Positions 13,113 through 21,532 of a stretch of DNA of 26,128 nt are shown here, one piece after another (position 1 is the first letter of the stretch; every line of letters starts with the position of its first letter). Origin of the DNA: a virus; IMG/VR virus record IMGVR_UViG_3300028740_000019, positions 1 through 26,128 of that record. One strand, given 5' to 3'. The notes under the pieces are model-generated. The model saw nothing but the letters and a program-made list of their open reading frames with translations. It ran no database searches and was not told the origin of the DNA. The position numbers and the translations under genes were made by a program.

Positions 13113-14432
13113 ATGAAAACTCCCTTTCGTAATTTGTTTCATTCTCGCGACAAGCCCCAAAACCGCGTGGGGAGCGCGTTTTCCTTTCTCTTTGGCGGTA
13201 CGACTGCCGGGATGACGGTCAACGAGCGCACCGCCATGCAGACCACGTCGGTTTACGCGTGTGTGCGCATCCTCTCGGAAGCGATCGCCAGCCTGCCGCT
13301 GCATGTGTACCGCCATCGGGTGGATGACGGCAAAGAGCGATTCACGCAGCATCCGCTGTACAATCTGCTTCACAACGAGCCGAATCCTGAGATGACGTCC
13401 TTCGTGTTCCGGGAAACCCTCATGAGCCATCTTTTGCTCTGGGGCAACGCCTACGCGCAGATTATCCGAAACGGCAGAGGTCAGCCTGTCGCGCTTTACC
13501 CGCTGCTCCCCAGCAAGGTGGACGTGAGTCGTGCGCCAAACGGGCAGTTGCTTTATACCTATTACCAGGATACGGACGAAAGTGGACTGAAACCCAAGGG
13601 CGGATATGTCACGCTCTGTAGGGACGAAGTGCTGCATATCCCCGGTCTGGGGTTCGATGGGCTTGTCGGCTACAGCCCGATCGCCATGGCGAAGAACGCT
13701 ATCGGTATGGCGCTGGCTACCGAGGAATATGGCGCGCGTTTCTTTGCCAATGGCGCCAACCCAGGCGGGGTGCTTGAGCATCCCGGCGTCATCAAGGACG
13801 TGCAACGGGTCAAAGACAGCTGGAACGCAGCCTATCAGGGAAGCGGAAACGCCCATCGGGTGGCGGTGCTGGAAGAGGGCATGAAGTTTCAAGCCATCGG
13901 TATCCCGCCAGAGCAAGCCCAGTTTTTGGAAACACGCAAGTTCCAGATTGACGAGATTGCCCGCATCTTTCGCGTGCCGCCCCACATGGTCGGAGACCTA
14001 GAAAAATCGTCATTCTCAAACATCGAGCAGCAGTCCCTGGAATTCGTCAAATACACGCTCGACCCCTGGGTGGTGCGATGGGAACAGTCGCTATGCCAGG
14101 CGTTGCTGCTGCCCTCCGAAAAGAGAGAACTCTTTATCCGCTTCAACTTGGATGGTTTGCTGCGCGGCGATTACGCCAGTCGCATGACGGGTTACGCAAC
14201 GGGCAGGCAAAACGGTTGGCTCTCCGCCAACGATATTCGGGAATTGGAGGACATGAACCGCATCCCTGCTGCCGGGGGCGGTGACCTGTTCCTCATCAAC
14301 GGGAACATGACCAAGTTGGCAGATGCTGGCGCGTTCGCGGGCACGGCAAGCCCCGCAAAGAAATCCACACAACGCAAGCAAGAGGAGGAACCCAATGAAA
14401 AGCAAGGTTTTCTGGAACTGGGTACGGGATGA
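13113..14432 (+). CDS. HK97-family portal protein
   Basis: A 439-residue portal, the dodecameric ring at the capsid vertex through which DNA enters and leaves. Seen: the family pattern from SVYACVRILSEAIASLPLHVY at the N-terminal wing, HPLYNLLHNEPNPEMTSFVF, LLLWGNAYAQI, the GYSPIAMAKNAIG helix, FFANGANPGGVLEHPG, then FRVPPHMVGDLEKSSFSNIEQQ and the LSANDIRELEDMNRIP clip region near the C-terminus. Length is normal. Start: the ATG at 13113 has GGAGATG at 13101-13107, 5 nt upstream; the open frame reaches into the moron but that part overlaps the terminator. The last 38 nt overlap the protease gene, so the two are coupled. The C-terminal tail is Lys/Gln/Glu-rich and probably disordered. Confidence 0.96.
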   Translation: MKTPFRNLFHSRDKPQNRVGSAFSFLFGGTTAGMTVNERTAMQTTSVYACVRILSEAIASLPLHVYRHRVDDGKERFTQHPLYNLLHNEPNPEMTSFVFRETLMSHLLLWGNAYAQIIRNGRGQPVALYPLLPSKVDVSRAPNGQLLYTYYQDTDESGLKPKGGYVTLCRDEVLHIPGLGFDGLVGYSPIAMAKNAIGMALATEEYGARFFANGANPGGVLEHPGVIKDVQRVKDSWNAAYQGSGNAHRVAVLEEGMKFQAIGIPPEQAQFLETRKFQIDEIARIFRVPPHMVGDLEKSSFSNIEQQSLEFVKYTLDPWVVRWEQSLCQALLLPSEKRELFIRFNLDGLLRGDYASRMTGYATGRQNGWLSANDIRELEDMNRIPAAGGGDLFLINGNMTKLADAGAFAGTASPAKKSTQRKQEEEPNEKQGFLELGTG

Positions 14433-15117
14433 AACCGAACCCGAATCCCGTACGCTCTACCTTAACGGTACCATTGCGGAAGAAAGCTGGTTTTCGGATG
14501 AGGTAACGCCCGCAGTTTTCAAGTCCGATCTGCTTTCCGGCAGTGGGCCGATCACGGTTTGGATCAATAGTCCGGGCGGCGATTGCGTTGCTGCGGCGCA
14601 GATATACAACATGCTCATGGACTATCCCCACGATGTAACTGTCAAAATCGACGGTATCGCCGCAAGTGCGGCTTCCGTCATCGCCATGGCGGGTACCCGC
14701 GTGCTCATGTCTCCGACATCGCTGCTCATGATCCACAACCCTCTCACGGTGGCCATGGGCGACACCGAGGAAATGCGCAAAGCCATCCAGCTGCTGGATG
14801 AAGTGAAGGAGTCGATCATCAACGCGTATGAGATCAAAACAGGGTTGTCCCGCACGAAGCTTTCCAACCTTATGGATTCGGAAACATGGATGAACGCCAA
14901 CAAGGCGATGGAGTTGGGTTTCTGCGACGAGATCATGTTCCGGCCGGAAACGCACGCGGAACTGATGGAGGATAGCTTCACCTTCTCTCGCCGAGCGGTC
15001 ACCAATTCGCTGCTGGACAAGCTACGCGCAAGGATTCCCAAGCCGCCCGCACAACAGGAACCACCCATGACGAAAGCGTCAGACCTCGACAAGAGGCTGG
15101 CGCTTTTAAAGTTTTAG
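14395..15117 (+). CDS. ClpP-like head maturation protease (S14 family)
   Basis: A 240-residue serine protease that should process the capsid protein (and itself) during prohead maturation. Seen: INSPGGDCVAAAQIY at 57-71, the active-site block IDGIAASAASVIAMAG at 85-100 with Ser91 as likely nucleophile, LLMIHNP with His114, and an Asp at 161 in MDSETWM as a candidate third residue, all in ClpP order. The C-terminal 50 residues after the fold are basic and probably linker-like. ATG chosen because AGAGGAGG (14381-14388) is 6 nt upstream; it begins inside the portal gene. Position between portal and capsid is standard for HK97-like phages. An 86-nt gap follows, in which I see only the capsid ribosome binding site. 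Confidence 0.94.
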   Translation: MKSKVFWNWVRDETEPESRTLYLNGTIAEESWFSDEVTPAVFKSDLLSGSGPITVWINSPGGDCVAAAQIYNMLMDYPHDVTVKIDGIAASAASVIAMAGTRVLMSPTSLLMIHNPLTVAMGDTEEMRKAIQLLDEVKESIINAYEIKTGLSRTKLSNLMDSETWMNANKAMELGFCDEIMFRPETHAELMEDSFTFSRRAVTNSLLDKLRARIPKPPAQQEPPMTKASDLDKRLALLKF

Positions 15118-15203
15118 GAGTCAGGCTTCACCCCTCTCCTTCGGCATACAGTCAGCTTCTGAAAAATCTCTGCACATAACGGATTACATATGGAGGTATT
15201 AGC

Positions 15204-16403
15204 ATGAATCAAATCCTTACTCTGCGCGAAAAACGCGCCAAAGCGTGGGACACTGCCAAGGCGTTTCTGGATACAAAGCGAGGCAACGACGGCCTGCTTG
15301 GCGCTGAGGATGTCGCCACCTATGAAAAGATGGAGACCGACGTCGTCAGCCTCGGCAAGGAAATCGACCGGCTGGAACGCCAGTCCGCCATCGACGCGGA
15401 GCTGTCCCGCGCGACGGCGCTGCCCATCACGAACAACCCCGCCAAGGCTATGGAAGAGAAAACCGGCCGGGCGTCATCCGAGTACCGACGCGCGTTTTGG
15501 AACGCGATGCGCACTCAGAAACCCAAGTACGAGGTGCTGGACGCGCTGCAGATCGGCACGGATTCTGAAGGCGGTTATCTCGTACCCGACGAGTTTGAAA
15601 AGCAGCTCATTCAGGGTTTGGAGGAACAGAACCTCTTCCGAACGCTCGCCAGTGTGGTCAATACCGGTTCCGGCGACCGGAAAATCCCGGTAGTTGCCAC
15701 CAAGGGCACGGCTGCCTGGATTGAGGAGGAGGCTGCCTTCCCCGAGAGCGACGACTCCTTTGCGCAGGTAACGATCGGAGCGCATAAGCTGGCTACCATG
15801 CTCAAGGTGAGCGAGGAGCTGCTCAACGATTCCGTTTTCAATGTGGAAAGCTATATCGCCTCGGAATTCGCCCGCCGCATCGGCGCCAAGGAAGAGGAAG
15901 CGTTCTTCACCGGCGACGGCGTTGGCAAGCCTGTCGGCGTGCTCGCAGAGACCGGTGGCGCGCAGCTGGGTGTAACGGCCGCCTCCGCCACGGCGCTTAC
16001 CGCCGACGAGATCATGGATCTGTTCTACGCGCTCAAGTCGCCCTACCGCAAAAAGGCGGTCTTCCTCATGAACGACCTGACCGTCAAAGCGCTTCGCAAG
16101 CTCAAGGACGCGAGCGGTCAATACCTGTGGCAACCCTCGCTGACCGCGGGCACGCCGGATACGCTTCTCAACCGACCCGTGTATACCTCGGGCTATGTAC
16201 CTATCATTGCCGCGGGCAACAGGACGGTCGCATTCGGCGATTTCAGCTATTACTGGGTCGCGGACCGTCAGGGGCGCTCCTTCAAGCGCCTCAACGAGTT
16301 GTTTGCCGCGACGGGTCAGGTTGGCTTCATCGCCTCCCAGCGCGTGGACGGCAAGCTCATTCTGCCCGAAGCGATCAAGGTGCTGCAACAGAAGGCATCG
16401 TAA
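15204..16403 (+). CDS. HK97-family major capsid protein
   Basis: A 399-residue coat protein. The first 100 or so residues are a highly charged coiled-coil-like delta domain (LREKRAKAWDTAKAFLD, YEKMETDVVSLGKEIDRLERQ) that acts as an internal scaffold and is normally removed by the protease upstream. The HK97 fold begins near DSEGGYLVPDEFEKQLI (about 117-133), then the E-loop region, the AAWIEEEAAFPESDDSF strand, the spine helix from KVSEELLNDSVFNVESYI, the P-domain FTGDGVGKPVG and the closing RVDGKLILPEAIKVL. The cleavage point, likely between residues 100 and 116, cannot be set from sequence. Start: GGAGG at 15192-15196, 7 nt before the ATG. It is probably the most abundant virion protein and has the most G/C-biased third positions here. 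Confidence 0.97.
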   Translation: MNQILTLREKRAKAWDTAKAFLDTKRGNDGLLGAEDVATYEKMETDVVSLGKEIDRLERQSAIDAELSRATALPITNNPAKAMEEKTGRASSEYRRAFWNAMRTQKPKYEVLDALQIGTDSEGGYLVPDEFEKQLIQGLEEQNLFRTLASVVNTGSGDRKIPVVATKGTAAWIEEEAAFPESDDSFAQVTIGAHKLATMLKVSEELLNDSVFNVESYIASEFARRIGAKEEEAFFTGDGVGKPVGVLAETGGAQLGVTAASATALTADEIMDLFYALKSPYRKKAVFLMNDLTVKALRKLKDASGQYLWQPSLTAGTPDTLLNRPVYTSGYVPIIAAGNRTVAFGDFSYYWVADRQGRSFKRLNELFAATGQVGFIASQRVDGKLILPEAIKVLQQKAS

Positions 16404-16415
16404 AGGAGTGGCGGC

Positions 16416-16766
16416 ATGAGCATCGTGGATACGCTTTTGCCCAAGGTGAAAGCGAACCTCATTCTGGAACACGGCGCGGATGACGATCTCCTCATGGGTC
16501 TCATCCGCGCCGCCGTTTCCTATGCGGAGAGCTATCAGCATTTGCCCGCAGGTACCTATTTAGAAATGGCCGCCGAAGGCGAATCGGGTGAAGCGTCACG
16601 CTTCCCGCCTACCACCGAACAGGCCGTGATCATGCTGTCGAGCCATTTCTACGAAAGCCGGGATGGCTCGACAGCGGGCTTCTTCGCGGACAGCGTGCAG
16701 GCGGGACAGCAGGTGTGGAATACGGTCAATCTGCTGTTGCGGCTGGATCGGAACTGGAGGGTGTGA
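16416..16766 (+). CDS. Head-tail connector protein (gp6-like)
   Basis: A 116-residue, mostly helical protein matching the phage connector family (HK97 gp6, YqbG-like). Seen: MSIVDTLLPKVKANLILEHGADDDLLMGLIRAAVSYAESYQHL, the usual first two helices with their acidic bend, followed by TEQAVIMLSSHFYESRDG and a C-terminal VWNTVNLLLRLDRNW helix. It should stack below the portal as an adaptor ring. Start: TAAAGGAGTGG ends 5 nt before the ATG; the capsid stop is within that ribosome binding site. The next gene begins 3 nt after its stop. Identification rests on position, size and pattern. Confidence 0.87.
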   Translation: MSIVDTLLPKVKANLILEHGADDDLLMGLIRAAVSYAESYQHLPAGTYLEMAAEGESGEASRFPPTTEQAVIMLSSHFYESRDGSTAGFFADSVQAGQQVWNTVNLLLRLDRNWRV

Positions 16767-16768
16767 CG

Positions 16769-17104
16769 ATGAGCTTTGGAAAGATGAACACACTGATCGA
16801 TATCATCCAGACTGCGCCTGTAAAGGATGCGGAAGGCTTTGTGGCAAGCGGTGATACCATTCTGGCAACCGTTCGCGCATACCGGGAAGAGAAGCACGGC
16901 AACGAGAGCTGGGCGAACCGCGCCGCCTTCTCCACAGCCAGCGCGTTGTTCCGGTTTCGCAAGCATCCAACGTTCACGATCACAACCGATATGACGCTGG
17001 TCTGTGACACGGGTCGTTACCGAATCCTCAGCGTGGAGGATGTGCGCGGGCGCGGCCTGTATGTCGAGGTTCTGGCTGAAAAGCTGGAATCGACGGTGAG
17101 GTGA
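16769..17104 (+). CDS. Head-tail adaptor / head closure protein
   Basis: A 111-residue protein of the phage head-tail joining type (PF05521-like, SPP1 gp16 related). Seen: a beta-rich small-domain pattern with TILATVRAYREEKHGNE, FRFRKHPTFTITTDMTLVCDTGRYRILSVEDVRGRGLYVEVLAE, which is the typical strand-strand-GxRYxIxxVexxxxxxxxxEIxae signature. It closes the head after DNA packaging. The ATG at 16769 has GGAGG at 16756-16760, 8 nt upstream; the frame is open upstream, but within the previous gene. It is followed at once by the HK97 gp10-like gene, whose first codons overlap its stop region. Confidence 0.87.
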   Translation: MSFGKMNTLIDIIQTAPVKDAEGFVASGDTILATVRAYREEKHGNESWANRAAFSTASALFRFRKHPTFTITTDMTLVCDTGRYRILSVEDVRGRGLYVEVLAEKLESTVR

Positions 17105-17109
17105 TCCTG

Positions 17110-17541
17110 ATGGCAAAGGCGATTGTCAAAATGCCTGAAGAATTTCTCTTGAAAATCAGCCGATTGGAAAGCAAAACGGACGATATCGTGCCCAAGGTGC
17201 TCGAAACCGGTGGCAATGTGGTTCTCCAGAAGGTGAAAAGCAATCTGCAGGCGGTAATCGGCAAGGGTACGAAGCGCCGCTCCAAGAGCACGGGCGAATT
17301 GCTCCGCTCGATTGGCTTATCCAAGGCCAGACAGGATCGCAACGGGGATCACAACGTCAAGGTGGGATTCGCCGAACCGCGCAGCAACGGCGGCAGCAAC
17401 GCCAAGCTGGCAAACATTCTGGAGTATGGAAAGCATGGCCAACCCGCGCGGCCTTTCCTGAAACCAGCCAAATCAGCGTCGAAAAAAGCCTGCGAGGAGG
17501 CCATGATCGCCAAGCTGGAGGAGGAATTGCGGCAGATATGA
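17110..17541 (+). CDS. HK97 gp10-like head-tail/tail completion protein
   Basis: A 143-residue protein fitting the HK97 gp10-like family: a helical N-terminus, a central VLQKVKSNLQAVIGKGTKRRSKSTGELLRSIG with a basic loop, VKVGFAEPRSNGGSNAKLANILEYGKHGQPARPFLKPA (NILEYGxxGQPARPFLxP is the hallmark) and a C-terminal charged helix. It acts at the head-tail junction or as tail completion factor. I preferred the ATG at 17110 with GTGAGGTG about 5 nt upstream; a GTG at 17101 would overlap the ribosome binding site. Its end overlaps the next gene by ATGA. Confidence 0.86.
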   Translation: MAKAIVKMPEEFLLKISRLESKTDDIVPKVLETGGNVVLQKVKSNLQAVIGKGTKRRSKSTGELLRSIGLSKARQDRNGDHNVKVGFAEPRSNGGSNAKLANILEYGKHGQPARPFLKPAKSASKKACEEAMIAKLEEELRQI

Positions 17542-17879
17542 GTTTGCTTTCGGATATGAATACCCTGCTGGACGCTCTCCATATTCCGGTCGAGACGGGT
17601 GTTTTCACCGGGAAAGCCCCTGAAACCTATGTGGTCATCACACCGCTGACGGATACATTTGCCCTGTACGCCGGGGATCGTCCCCAATATGAGGTTCAGG
17701 AAGCGCGAATGTCGCTATTTTCTCAAAACAACTACCGTCCTCCTAAGCGACAGATCGAAGAAGCGTTGCTGGAAGCAGGCATAACCATCACCGACAGGCG
17801 CTACATTGGGCATGAGGATGATACGGGATATCACCACTTCGCCATCGACGCGGCAAAACACTACATATTGGAGGAATGA
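17538..17879 (+). CDS. Probable tail terminator / minor tail protein
   Basis: A 113-residue protein in the position of the tail terminator, between the gp10-like protein and the major tail protein. Seen: LLSDMNTLLDALHIPVETGVF, YVVITPLTDTFALYAGDRPQYEVQEARMSLFSQNNY, then a short helix and GYHHFAIDAAKHYILE, i.e. a mixed alpha/beta small domain like known terminators (lambda gpU, SPP1 gp17 types). No single diagnostic motif, so the assignment rests on size, fold pattern and order. It begins within the preceding stop (ATGA) and is followed 3 nt later by the tail protein. Confidence 0.72.
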   Translation: MSLLSDMNTLLDALHIPVETGVFTGKAPETYVVITPLTDTFALYAGDRPQYEVQEARMSLFSQNNYRPPKRQIEEALLEAGITITDRRYIGHEDDTGYHHFAIDAAKHYILEE

Positions 17880-17882
17880 ACA

Positions 17883-18479
17883 TTGGCAACGATTGGTCTT
17901 GACCGGCTGTATTACGCAAAGATCACCGAAGCCTCGGACGGCGAGGAAACCTACGGCGTGCCCGCTCCGTTGGCAAAGGCCATGAAGGCGGAACTGTCCA
18001 TTGAGCTTGCGGAGGCCGTACTTTTTGCGGATGATGGGGCCGCCGAGGTGATTAAGGATTTCAAATCAGGCACCCTCTCGCTGGGCGTGGACGATATCGG
18101 CGTCGCCACGGCGCGCGACCTGACCGGCGCGGTGGCAGATGACAATGGCGTGCTTATTTCCGCGAGCGAAAATGCTGGTGCGCCTGTGGCCGTTGGCTTC
18201 CGCGCGCTGAAGCCGGATGGAAAGTATCGCTACTTCTGGCTTTTCAAAGTGAAGTTCGGCATTCCCGCCACCAACCTGCAAACCAAAGGCGAATCCATCA
18301 CCTTCTCTACCCCGACGATCGAGGGTACGGTGCTAAGGCGCAACAAGCTGGACGGTCTGGGGAAGCATCCTTGGAAGGCCGAAGTGACGGAGGGCGCTGC
18401 AGGGGTGTCAACCTCCACAGTCACGGGCTGGTTTGGCCAGGTCTATGAGCCGGTATACACGCTCTCCGGCGGCGAATAA
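17883..18479 (+). CDS. Major tail protein (phi13-like)
   Basis: A 198-residue tail-tube subunit. Seen: IGLDRLYYAKITE at the start, ELSIELAEAVLFADDGAAEVIKDFKSGTLSLGVDDIG and KYRYFWLFKVKFGIPATNLQTKGESITFSTPTIEGTVL, a pattern I know from the phi13-family tail-tube proteins of Bacillota siphoviruses. It polymerises on the tape measure to form the tube. The start is TTG at 17883, with GGAGG at 17870-17874, 8 nt upstream; the first in-frame ATG is 32 codons further in and would remove the conserved start. The C-terminal 40 residues (TEGAAGVSTSTVTGWF onward) look like a short added domain. Confidence 0.86.
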   Translation: MATIGLDRLYYAKITEASDGEETYGVPAPLAKAMKAELSIELAEAVLFADDGAAEVIKDFKSGTLSLGVDDIGVATARDLTGAVADDNGVLISASENAGAPVAVGFRALKPDGKYRYFWLFKVKFGIPATNLQTKGESITFSTPTIEGTVLRRNKLDGLGKHPWKAEVTEGAAGVSTSTVTGWFGQVYEPVYTLSGGE

Positions 18480-18502
18480 CACTTTTCAGGAGGAATTGAG
18501 TT

Positions 18503-18889
18503 ATGGATATGGAACGCAGCGCCACCATTGTGATTGGCGGCCAACCCTATGAACTGATCCTCACTACCCGCGCTACTAAGGAAATCGCCCGTCGTTATGG
18601 TGGGCTGGAAAATCTCGGTGAGAAGCTCATGAAGTCGGAGAACTTCGAAATGGCGTTGGATGAAGTGGTATGGCTTCTGACTTTGCTGGCCAACCAGTCC
18701 ATTCTGGTGCACAACCTCAAAAACCGGGAAGCGCCGGAACCCCTGCTGACGGAGGACGAGGTCGAGCTGCTCACCTCTCCGCTGGATCTGGCTGCTTATA
18801 AGGAAGCGATCACCGAGGCCATGTTCCGGGGCACAAAGCGCAATATCGAGAGCGAAGAGGATAACGCAAAAAACGTGGCAGTCGGGTAA
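18503..18889 (+). CDS. Tail assembly chaperone G-like protein
   Basis: A 128-residue protein ending just after the slippery site. Seen: a short beta strand start (ATIVIGGQPYELILTTRATKEIARRYGG), then a helical body (LGEKLMKSENFEMALDEVVWLLTLLANQSI) and an acidic, charged C-terminus. This is the usual product of the first tail chaperone gene, like lambda gpG. It coats the tape measure before tube assembly together with the longer frameshift product. Start: AGGAGG at 18488-18493, 9 nt before the ATG. In frame it ends NAKNVAVG and stop at 18887; about a small share of ribosomes would slip at 18868-18874. Confidence 0.86.
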   Translation: MDMERSATIVIGGQPYELILTTRATKEIARRYGGLENLGEKLMKSENFEMALDEVVWLLTLLANQSILVHNLKNREAPEPLLTEDEVELLTSPLDLAAYKEAITEAMFRGTKRNIESEEDNAKNVAVG

Positions 18890-19077
18890 CGGACGAGGAG
18901 GTCTTTACCCGACTTTACTATTTTGCCACAGTGCCGATGGGCATGCGCGCGGAAGACTTCTGGCTCTTGCCCATCGGGCTGTTCTTTGATCTGTGGTGTT
19001 GCCATAAGCAGTTTTTGGGTCTTGAAAAGCCAAAGAAATACTGGACGATTGATGATCTTATTCCTCCGGGGATTTGA
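18503..19077 (+). CDS. Tail assembly chaperone GT (-1 frameshift product)
   Basis: Joined product of 18503-18874 and 18874-19077, made by a -1 shift at A AAA AAC. The first 124 residues equal the G protein, the next 67 come from the -1 frame, which starts RGSRVTDEEVFTRL, contains MGMRAEDFWLLPIGLFFDLW, and ends with YWTIDDLIPPGI at the TGA of 19075-19077: 191 residues in all. The -1 part has no ribosome binding site and start of its own at a good distance, but reads as clean coding sequence right up to the tape measure. The T domain is the part that contacts the major tail protein in lambda. Frameshifting here is established in most long-tailed phages and inferred for this one. Confidence 0.85.
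18868..18874 (+). promoter_or_regulatory. Programmed -1 frameshift slippery site
   Basis: A AAA AAC in the zero frame GCA AAA AAC of the G gene, five codons before its stop, is an optimal bacterial -1 slippery heptamer. It joins the G frame to the following -1 frame. GAGGAGG at 18894-18900, a few nucleotides beyond the stop, may act as a stimulatory element or be chance. Confidence 0.85.
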
Positions 19078-19091
19078 TGGGAGGTGACGGC

Positions 19092-21521
19092 ATGGGACAG
19101 GATAATTTCGGCCTGAAAATTGGGGTTGAGGGTGAACGCGAGTTTCGACAGGCGCTCAGCGATATCAACCAGACTTTCAAGGTGCTGGGCAGTGAAATGG
19201 CGCTCGCGACCAGCCAGTTCGAAAAGAACGACAAGTCCATCCAAGCCGTCACCTCCCGAAATGCCGTCCTCAACAAAGAAATCGATGCTCAGAAAGAAAA
19301 GATCGCTACTTTGAAAGCCGCGCTGGATAACGCGGCTTCTTCTTTTGGCGAAAATGACCGCCGCACCCAGAACTGGCAGATCCAGCTCAACAAGGCGCAG
19401 GCTGAACTCAATGGCATGGAGCGCGAGTTGGATGAGTCCGCCGAGGGCGCGGACGATCTGGGCGAGCAGATAACGGATTCCGGCGAAAACGCCGAAAAGG
19501 CTGGGGGCAAGTTCGAAAAGCTCGGCAGTATCTTAAGCGGCATCGGAAAGGCAATGGGTACGGTGGCTGCCGCAGCCGGAGCCGCTGCCATCAAGCTGGG
19601 CAAGGAAGTCGTGCAGCAGTTTGGCGAGCTGGAACAAAACCTTGGCGGTTCGGAGGCGGTGTTTGGGAAATACGCCGAATCCATCCAGCGCACGGGCGAG
19701 GATGCATACAAGAACCTCGGCGTTTCCCAGAGCCAGTACCTCGCCACCGCCAATAAAATGGGCGCCTTGTTTCAGGGTTCGGGGGTTGAACAGCAGAAAA
19801 GTCTGGAACTAACTGAGAAGGCTATGCAGCGCGCCGCCGACATGGCGTCCGTCATGGGCATCGACATGCAGATGGCGCTGGATTCCGTCGCGGGCGCTGC
19901 CAAGGGCAACTTCACCATGATGGACAACCTCGGCGTGTCCATGAACGCCACAACGCTTGAGGCGTATGCCCTCGCCAAGGGTCTGGACTTCACCTGGGCG
20001 TCGGCCAGCAACTCGCAAAAAGCTGAACTGGCCATGCAGATGTTCTTTGAAAACACGGAACAGTACGCGGGTAACTTTACGCGGGAATCAACACAGACGA
20101 TTTCCGGCTCGCTGGGGCTCATGAAGGCCGCGCTGGGTTCTTTCACGGCGGGTCTGGGCAATGCGAATGCCGATATGACCAACCTGACGCAGAATCTGGT
20201 GGACGCGTTTCAAGCGGTCGTGCAAAACATCGTTCCAGTGCTGGAGAATGTGGTGAGCGCTTTGCCGGTCGCAACAGGCGCTATCCTCACCGCGATCGGA
20301 GATCTGCTGCCAATGCTTCTGGAAACCGTCACCTCTCTGTTCACTCAGGTATTGGGAACGCTTTTGAGCCTGCTGCCGGAGCTGATCCCGGCTGCGGTGA
20401 GTGCGGTTATGACGATTACCGGCGCGCTGATTGAAAACCTCCCGCTCCTGGTTGCGGCGGCGGTGCAGTTGGTCACCGCGCTGGTGGGAGGGATCGGGGC
20501 TGCGCTGCCCACGCTCATTCCCGCCGCCGTAACTGCTATCACCACCATTGTGCAGGGCTTGCTGGAACAGTTGCCCCTCCTGCTGGACGCGGCGCTGCAA
20601 CTGATACTCGGCCTTGCGCAAGGCTTGCTCAATGCCATCCCGCAGTTGATCGAAGCGCTGCCTGCCATCGTCGACGCGTTGGTCAACTTCCTGATTCAGG
20701 CTATCCCGCAGATCATTCAGGCTGGCATTAAGCTCCTGACCGCCTTAGTTACAGCTTTACCAACCATTATTGCAGCTATCGTTAAAGCGATCCCACAAAT
20801 CATCAGCAGCATTATTAACGCGGTCATCACTGCCATCCCGCTCATCATCGACGCGGGCATCAAGCTGCTGGTCGCCCTGATCCAGGCACTGCCCCAGATC
20901 ATCACCACGTTGATCACGGCGGTACCCCAAATCGTGGGCGCACTGACCGGTGCGTTCGCGGGAAACATCGACAAGATCATCCTCGCGGGCGTGCAGCTGT
21001 TTGTTGCCTTGATTCAGAACCTTCCGACCATCATCATCGAGATCGTGAAGGCTGTGCCGCAGATCGTCGCGGGGTTGGTAAACGGCTTTACGGCCTCCAT
21101 CAGCCAGATCGCGAGCGTGGGCGGCAACCTGATCAAGGGTCTGTGGCAGGGCATCTCGGACGCAGGCGCGTGGCTTCGTGACAAAATCTCTGGCTTCTTT
21201 GGCGGCGTGGTGGACAGCATCAAAAACTTCTTTGGCATCCATTCGCCCTCGACGCTGTTTGCCGGGCTAGGGCGCAACATGGGCGAAGGCATTGGGGTCG
21301 GCTTCGAGGAAGCCATGGCCGGTGTTGCCAGGGACATGCAAAACGCGATCCCCACCAGCTTTGACATGAACGCCAGGGTGAGCGGATATGGCTCTGGTGC
21401 AGAAACCAGTGGAACCAACATTACCCAGAATATCTCGGTGGTATCGCCCAAGGCGCTCTCCGAAAAAGAGATTGCGCGCGAGTTCAAAAACCTGTCCCGC
21501 AAACTGGCACTCGAATATTAG
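19092..21521 (+). CDS. Tail tape measure protein
   Basis: An 809-residue tape measure. Seen: a charged coiled-coil N-terminus (about 15-130), Ala/Gly-rich helices with KLGKEVVQQFGELEQNLGGSEAVFG, then a very hydrophobic helical region at about 365-670 made of irregular repeats on the pattern ALPxIIxAIVKAIPQII or LIQALPQIITTLITAV, and a C-terminal FFGIHSPSTLFAGLGRNMGEGIGVGFEEAM block near 711-740 typical of siphovirus tape measures. It sets tail length (about 0.15 nm per residue gives roughly 120 nm) and later helps DNA cross the membrane. Start: GGGAGGTGA at 19079-19087, 4 nt before the ATG at 19092; ATG at 19077 and TTG at 19074 lie too close to that site. No lytic enzyme domain is visible. 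Confidence 0.95.
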   Translation: MGQDNFGLKIGVEGEREFRQALSDINQTFKVLGSEMALATSQFEKNDKSIQAVTSRNAVLNKEIDAQKEKIATLKAALDNAASSFGENDRRTQNWQIQLNKAQAELNGMERELDESAEGADDLGEQITDSGENAEKAGGKFEKLGSILSGIGKAMGTVAAAAGAAAIKLGKEVVQQFGELEQNLGGSEAVFGKYAESIQRTGEDAYKNLGVSQSQYLATANKMGALFQGSGVEQQKSLELTEKAMQRAADMASVMGIDMQMALDSVAGAAKGNFTMMDNLGVSMNATTLEAYALAKGLDFTWASASNSQKAELAMQMFFENTEQYAGNFTRESTQTISGSLGLMKAALGSFTAGLGNANADMTNLTQNLVDAFQAVVQNIVPVLENVVSALPVATGAILTAIGDLLPMLLETVTSLFTQVLGTLLSLLPELIPAAVSAVMTITGALIENLPLLVAAAVQLVTALVGGIGAALPTLIPAAVTAITTIVQGLLEQLPLLLDAALQLILGLAQGLLNAIPQLIEALPAIVDALVNFLIQAIPQIIQAGIKLLTALVTALPTIIAAIVKAIPQIISSIINAVITAIPLIIDAGIKLLVALIQALPQIITTLITAVPQIVGALTGAFAGNIDKIILAGVQLFVALIQNLPTIIIEIVKAVPQIVAGLVNGFTASISQIASVGGNLIKGLWQGISDAGAWLRDKISGFFGGVVDSIKNFFGIHSPSTLFAGLGRNMGEGIGVGFEEAMAGVARDMQNAIPTSFDMNARVSGYGSGAETSGTNITQNISVVSPKALSEKEIAREFKNLSRKLALEY

Positions 21522-21532
21522 GAGGTGTGGCG

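Noticed and set aside
15118-15203. Possible separate capsid promoter in the 86-nt gap before the capsid gene
   Set aside because: AT-rich stretches are present but no -35/-10 pair with acceptable spacing was found.
15474-16541. Long reverse-strand frame (355 codons) opposite the capsid gene, and a similar one at 12990-13985
   Set aside because: They are antisense shadows of strongly supported + strand genes in G/C-rich coding DNA, have no ribosome binding site and no recognisable domain; every firm gene in the window is on the + strand.
21527-21532. GTG start for the distal tail gene at 21527
   Set aside because: It is part of the GGAGGTG ribosome binding site itself; TTG at 21533 has correct spacing.
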